A DNA stretch of 8,560 nucleotides from positions 1-8,560 of the forward strand of contig JAIRZX010000697.1 in NCBI GenBank assembly GCA_031267005.1. The letters run 5' to 3'. A program made the translations under genes and the position numbers. The notes under the pieces are model-generated. The model worked only from the letters and a program-made list of their open reading frames with translations. It was not told the origin of the DNA and ran no database searches. The first letter of the stretch is position 1. Each line of letters opens with the position of its first letter. Origin of the DNA: Deltaproteobacteria bacterium. Its GTDB lineage: Bacteria > Desulfobacterota > Desulfarculia > Adiutricales > Adiutricaceae. Positions 6,817-8,560 of the stretch are shown piece after piece.

Positions 6817-6907
6817 GCCGGGGTCCGCCGGGACGCCAGGAAGAGCCGGGGTCCGCCGGGACGCCAGGAAGGGCCAGGGTCCGCCGGGACGCCAGGAAGG
6901 GCCGGGG
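6817..6907. repeat. 28-bp tandem repeat, three copies plus a partial
   Basis: Copies at 6817-6844, 6845-6872 and 6873-6900, each starting GCCGGGGTCCGCCGGGACG or a one-base variant and ending CCAGGAAG. Copies differ by one or two bases, and a 7-base partial copy follows at 6901-6907. A decayed copy may lie at 6793-6816. The array lies between the rpsT stop and its terminator, so it would be transcribed into the 3' untranslated region. There are no spacers, so this is not a CRISPR. Confidence 0.9.
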
Positions 6908-6910
6908 AGA

Positions 6911-6923
6911 TCTTAAATTAAGA
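6911..6923. repeat. 13-bp palindrome TCTTAA-A-TTAAGA
   Basis: Perfect 6-bp arms around a single central base, AT-rich in a GC-rich surrounding, directly beside the 28-bp tandem array. It could be a small protein-binding site; nothing in the sequence identifies the protein. Confidence 0.4.
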
Positions 6924-7027
6924 CGCCCGTGAACGCTGGGACAGACCGGGAAGCGGGGCCCGCAGGACTCTGGGCGTCCGCCGCCGCGCCTCCCGGAGGC
7001 TCGGGCCGAGTCCCGGGTTCCCGCAGG

Positions 7028-7049
7028 GAGCCGCCTTGCGGAGCGGCTC
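7028..7049. repeat. Hairpin downstream of rpsT
   Basis: GAGCCGC (7028-7034) and GCGGCTC (7043-7049) are exact complements around an 8-nt loop, 28 nt past the rpsT stop on the minus strand. There is no U-tract; possibly a 3'-end stabilising structure. Confidence 0.4.
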
Positions 7050-7077
7050 TGGGCAAGCGCCTGGAGCGAACGGGGCC

Positions 7078-7389
7078 CTATGCCTCGGCCGGAGGGGCGC
7101 TCTCGGCTTCCGCGGACTGCTGGGCGGCGCTGGCGGCCTGGTGGACCTGGCGGGCGAGCCTGCTTATGCGCCTGGCCGCGGTCCTCCTGTGCAAGGTGCC
7201 CTTGGAGGCGGCTTTGCCGATTGTGGAGGCGGCCTTCTTGAGAAGCTCGGGAGCGTCCGCAGGGGAGTCGGCGATGGCCGCCCGCACCTTCTTGAACGCG
7301 GTGGACACCTTGGTTTTGTTGATGCTGTTGCGCGCCTTGCGGACCAGGCTCTGCCGGTTCCTCTTAAGGGCTGACTTGTGGTTGGCCAA
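7078..7389 (-). CDS. rpsT: 30S ribosomal protein S20
   Basis: Primary 16S rRNA-binding protein of the small subunit body. Seen: 103 residues beginning with the S20 N-terminus ANHKSALKRNRQSLVRKARN, then KTKVSTAFKKVRAAI and KGTLHRRTAARRISRLARQV, giving the basic helices of the family. The last 16 or so residues (AQQSAEAESAPPAEA) are an Ala/Glu/Pro extension beyond the usual length of about 87. Start: TTG at 7389-7387, preceded by a perfect AGGAGG five bases upstream. No ATG fits, since the only upstream ATG (7602) would add 71 unrelated residues. Known: E. coli rpsT also starts with UUG, and this is tied to its translational autoregulation, so the same may hold here (inference). Divergent from murJ, a gene pairing seen in other Proteobacteria. 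Very secure. Confidence 0.98.
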   Translation of the reverse strand: MANHKSALKRNRQSLVRKARNSINKTKVSTAFKKVRAAIADSPADAPELLKKAASTIGKAASKGTLHRRTAARRISRLARQVHQAASAAQQSAEAESAPPAEA

Positions 7390-7394
7390 AATCG

Positions 7395-7400
7395 CCTCCT
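7395..7400 (-). promoter_or_regulatory. rpsT ribosome binding site that fixes the TTG start
   Basis: AGGAGG on the minus strand, five bases (CGATT) before TTG 7389. It is the strongest Shine-Dalgarno sequence in the window and decides the start over any upstream codon. Confidence 0.9.
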
Positions 7401-7465
7401 TCTGTGATATAAAGACCCATGCTCCGGGGGCCGACAGGGCGGGCGGGGCATGGGGACAATCAGCT

Positions 7466-7494
7466 AAACTACTACAGAGGGCCGTTTTTGTCAA
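7466..7494 (-). promoter_or_regulatory. Candidate sigma70-type promoter of rpsT
   Basis: On the minus strand: a perfect TTGACA (-35, 7494-7489), a 17-nt spacer, then TAGTTT (-10, 7471-7466; T, A and the final T match). Initiation near 7459 gives a leader of about 70 nt before the rpsT TTG. The -35 hexamer overlaps the proposed murJ TTG start on the opposite strand, so the two genes share a very compact divergent control region. Confidence 0.65.
7477..7480 (+). promoter_or_regulatory. Possible murJ ribosome binding site
   Basis: GAGG, in the context ACAGAGGG, lies seven bases before TTG 7488. The other in-frame starts nearer the conserved domain (TTG 7602, GTG 7632) have no comparable purine-rich element. 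This is the reason for preferring the longer start, with moderate confidence. Confidence 0.5.
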
Positions 7495-8560
7495 GAGGGA
7501 CCGAGAGGGAAAGGCCGGGGGCCGGAGCCGCCGGGACGGGGGAAGGGCCGGGCGGGGCCGGGGCCGACGGGGGGGAGTCCCCGCTGGGCGGCGGGCGGCC
7601 ATTGCCCCCCACCTCCCGCCCCGACCGCGGGGTGCTGAAGAACGCCACGGTGGTGGGGATAGGCACCCTCGCCTCCAGGATCGCCGGCCTCGCGAGGGAC
7701 CAGGTGACCGCCTTCTTCTTCGGGGCCGGCCCCGCCGCGGACGCGTTCTTCGTGGCCTTCAGGATCCCTAACCTGCTAAGGAGGCTCCTGGCCGAAGGGG
7801 CCCTCACCCCGGCCTTCGTGCCAGTCTTCACGGAAAGGCTGGTCTCGGGGGGGGCCAAGTCGGCGGGGGAGCTCTTCCGGGGGGTCTTCACCATGATGGC
7901 CGCGACCCTCGCGGCCGTCACGGCCCTGGGCATCGTGTTCGCCCCCCAGATAGTTTCGCTCATAGCCCCGGGGTTCGCGAAAAGCCCGGGGCAGTTCGAA
8001 CTGACGGTGCTCCTGGCAAGGATCGTTTTCCCCTACATCCTCCTGATAACGCTTACCGCGCTCGCCATGGGAGTGTTAAACAGCCTCGGCCGCTTCAACA
8101 TACCAGCGCTGGGCCCGGTCGCGCTCAACGTCTGCATGATACTGGGGGCGGCGGCGTTGAGCCCCAGGCTCGAAACCCCGATCCTGGGGCTCGCGGCGGG
8201 GGCGCTGGCTGGGGGTGTCGCGCAGCTGGCCATACAGCTCCCGGGCATAGTCAAGGCCGGCGTGGCGCTCGGCTTCGCGAACCCGTTCCGGGACCCCGCG
8301 GTGGCGAGGATCTTCAAACTGATGGCCCCCACCGCGCTGGGGGCGGCCGCTTACCAGGTGTCGGTCTTCGTGAACACCCAGCTTGCGTCTTTTTTGCGCG
8401 AAGGGAGCGTGAGCTGGCTGTACTACGCCGACCGGCTCGTTCAGTTCCCCCTGGGGGTGTTCTCCCTGGCGCTGGCAACGGCCGTGCTCCCCGCCATGTC
8501 CAGGGAGGCGGCGGTGGGCGACAGGGCGGCGTTCAGGGCCATCTTCAGGAGGAGCCTGGC
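7488..8560 (+). CDS. murJ: Lipid II flippase MurJ (MviN family), 3' end off window
   Basis: Inner-membrane MOP-superfamily protein that flips lipid II across the membrane for peptidoglycan synthesis. Seen: a strongly hydrophobic multi-pass protein, with the conserved core starting at VLKNATVVGIGTLASRIAG. It keeps residues known to matter in E. coli MurJ: the SR and ARD arginines, ADAFFVAF aspartate, PNLLRR asparagine and arginine, and YYADRLVQFP arginine. Family blocks LLAEGALTPAFVPVFTE and LGVFSLALATAVLPAMS are clear. About 309 core codons are visible, roughly 60 percent of a typical 510-residue protein. The start is uncertain. TTG 7488 has GAGG upstream but adds a 48-residue Gly/Ala/Pro-rich leader. 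GTG 7632 gives the usual family N-terminus but lacks a ribosome binding site. ATG 7419 would run through the rpsT promoter. Function secure, start not. Confidence 0.95.
   Translation, partial: MSRGTERERPGAGAAGTGEGPGGAGADGGESPLGGGRPLPPTSRPDRGVLKNATVVGIGTLASRIAGLARDQVTAFFFGAGPAADAFFVAFRIPNLLRRLLAEGALTPAFVPVFTERLVSGGAKSAGELFRGVFTMMAATLAAVTALGIVFAPQIVSLIAPGFAKSPGQFELTVLLARIVFPYILLITLTALAMGVLNSLGRFNIPALGPVALNVCMILGAAALSPRLETPILGLAAGALAGGVAQLAIQLPGIVKAGVALGFANPFRDPAVARIFKLMAPTALGAAAYQVSVFVNTQLASFLREGSVSWLYYADRLVQFPLGVFSLALATAVLPAMSREAAVGDRAAFRAIFRRSL

Larger units (their letters stand above)
6513..7077. other. Gene-free region between ddl and rpsT
   Basis: I find no gene in these 565 bases. They hold the ddl upstream region, a 12-bp direct repeat GGGACGGCCGCC (6596-6607 and 6642-6653) in extremely GC-rich sequence, an intrinsic terminator, a 28-bp tandem repeat, a TTAA-centred palindrome and a hairpin. 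Frames crossing the tandem repeat change register each copy because 28 is not a multiple of three. Confidence 0.75.

Noticed and set aside
6785..6820. tRNA or tmRNA 3' end (minus-strand GGGTTCGGACCCC resembles a T-arm)
   Set aside because: The T-stem does not pair in register, no acceptor stem or CCA is found, and no anticodon arm can be placed.
6817..6907. CRISPR array
   Set aside because: The 28-bp units are directly adjacent with no spacers, and no cas-like gene is present.
7419..7421. ATG 7419 as the murJ start
   Set aside because: In frame, but it has no ribosome binding site, lies only 30 bases from the rpsT start, and would run across the rpsT promoter.
6929..7771. 280-residue plus-strand open frame antisense to rpsT and overlapping murJ
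   Set aside because: It is the antisense shadow of S20 followed by an out-of-frame reading of murJ.

Overview
The window is GC-rich bacterial chromosomal DNA. The best taxonomic hints are the MurJ N-terminal block (FFVAFRIPNLLRR followed by LLAEGALTPAFVPVF) and the overall RpoB architecture. Both resemble proteobacterial proteins, with a deltaproteobacterial/Desulfobacterota flavour. This is a family-level impression from reading the sequence, not a placement.

Layout, left to right. (1) Positions 1-4626, minus strand: one uninterrupted reading frame of 1542 codons that enters at 4626 and is still open at the left edge. It encodes a full-length but highly divergent RNA polymerase beta subunit (RpoB family) with low-complexity insertions and a C-terminal extension. 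It is not next to rplJ/rplL as a standard rpoB would be. Its nearest upstream gene is ddl, more than 900 bases away. Several residues that are near-invariant around the active centre are replaced, while the fold-level motifs are kept in order. This is the most remarkable item in the window. (2) Positions 4627-5570: a gene-free stretch of 944 bases with a candidate promoter for the RpoB-like gene, a cluster of CCGGAAC motifs, hairpins, direct repeats and an AT-rich island. (3) Positions 5571-6512, minus strand: ddl, D-alanine--D-alanine ligase. (4) Positions 6513-7077: gene-free, holding an intrinsic terminator (minus strand), a 28-bp tandem repeat and small palindromes. (5) Positions 7078-7389, minus strand: rpsT, ribosomal protein S20, with a TTG start, strong ribosome binding site and a sigma70-like promoter. 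(6) From about 7488 to the right edge, plus strand: murJ, the lipid II flippase, divergent from rpsT and cut by the window end.

The right half is ordinary housekeeping. The divergent rpsT/murJ pair is a familiar proteobacterial arrangement, and ddl and murJ both serve peptidoglycan synthesis (dipeptide precursor and lipid II export). The left half is accessory in character: a second, fast-evolving RNA polymerase large subunit whose partner (a beta'-like protein or domain) would have to lie beyond position 1 or elsewhere in the genome. Whether it is an active alternative polymerase, a catalytically altered one, or a regulatory polymerase mimic cannot be settled from this window.
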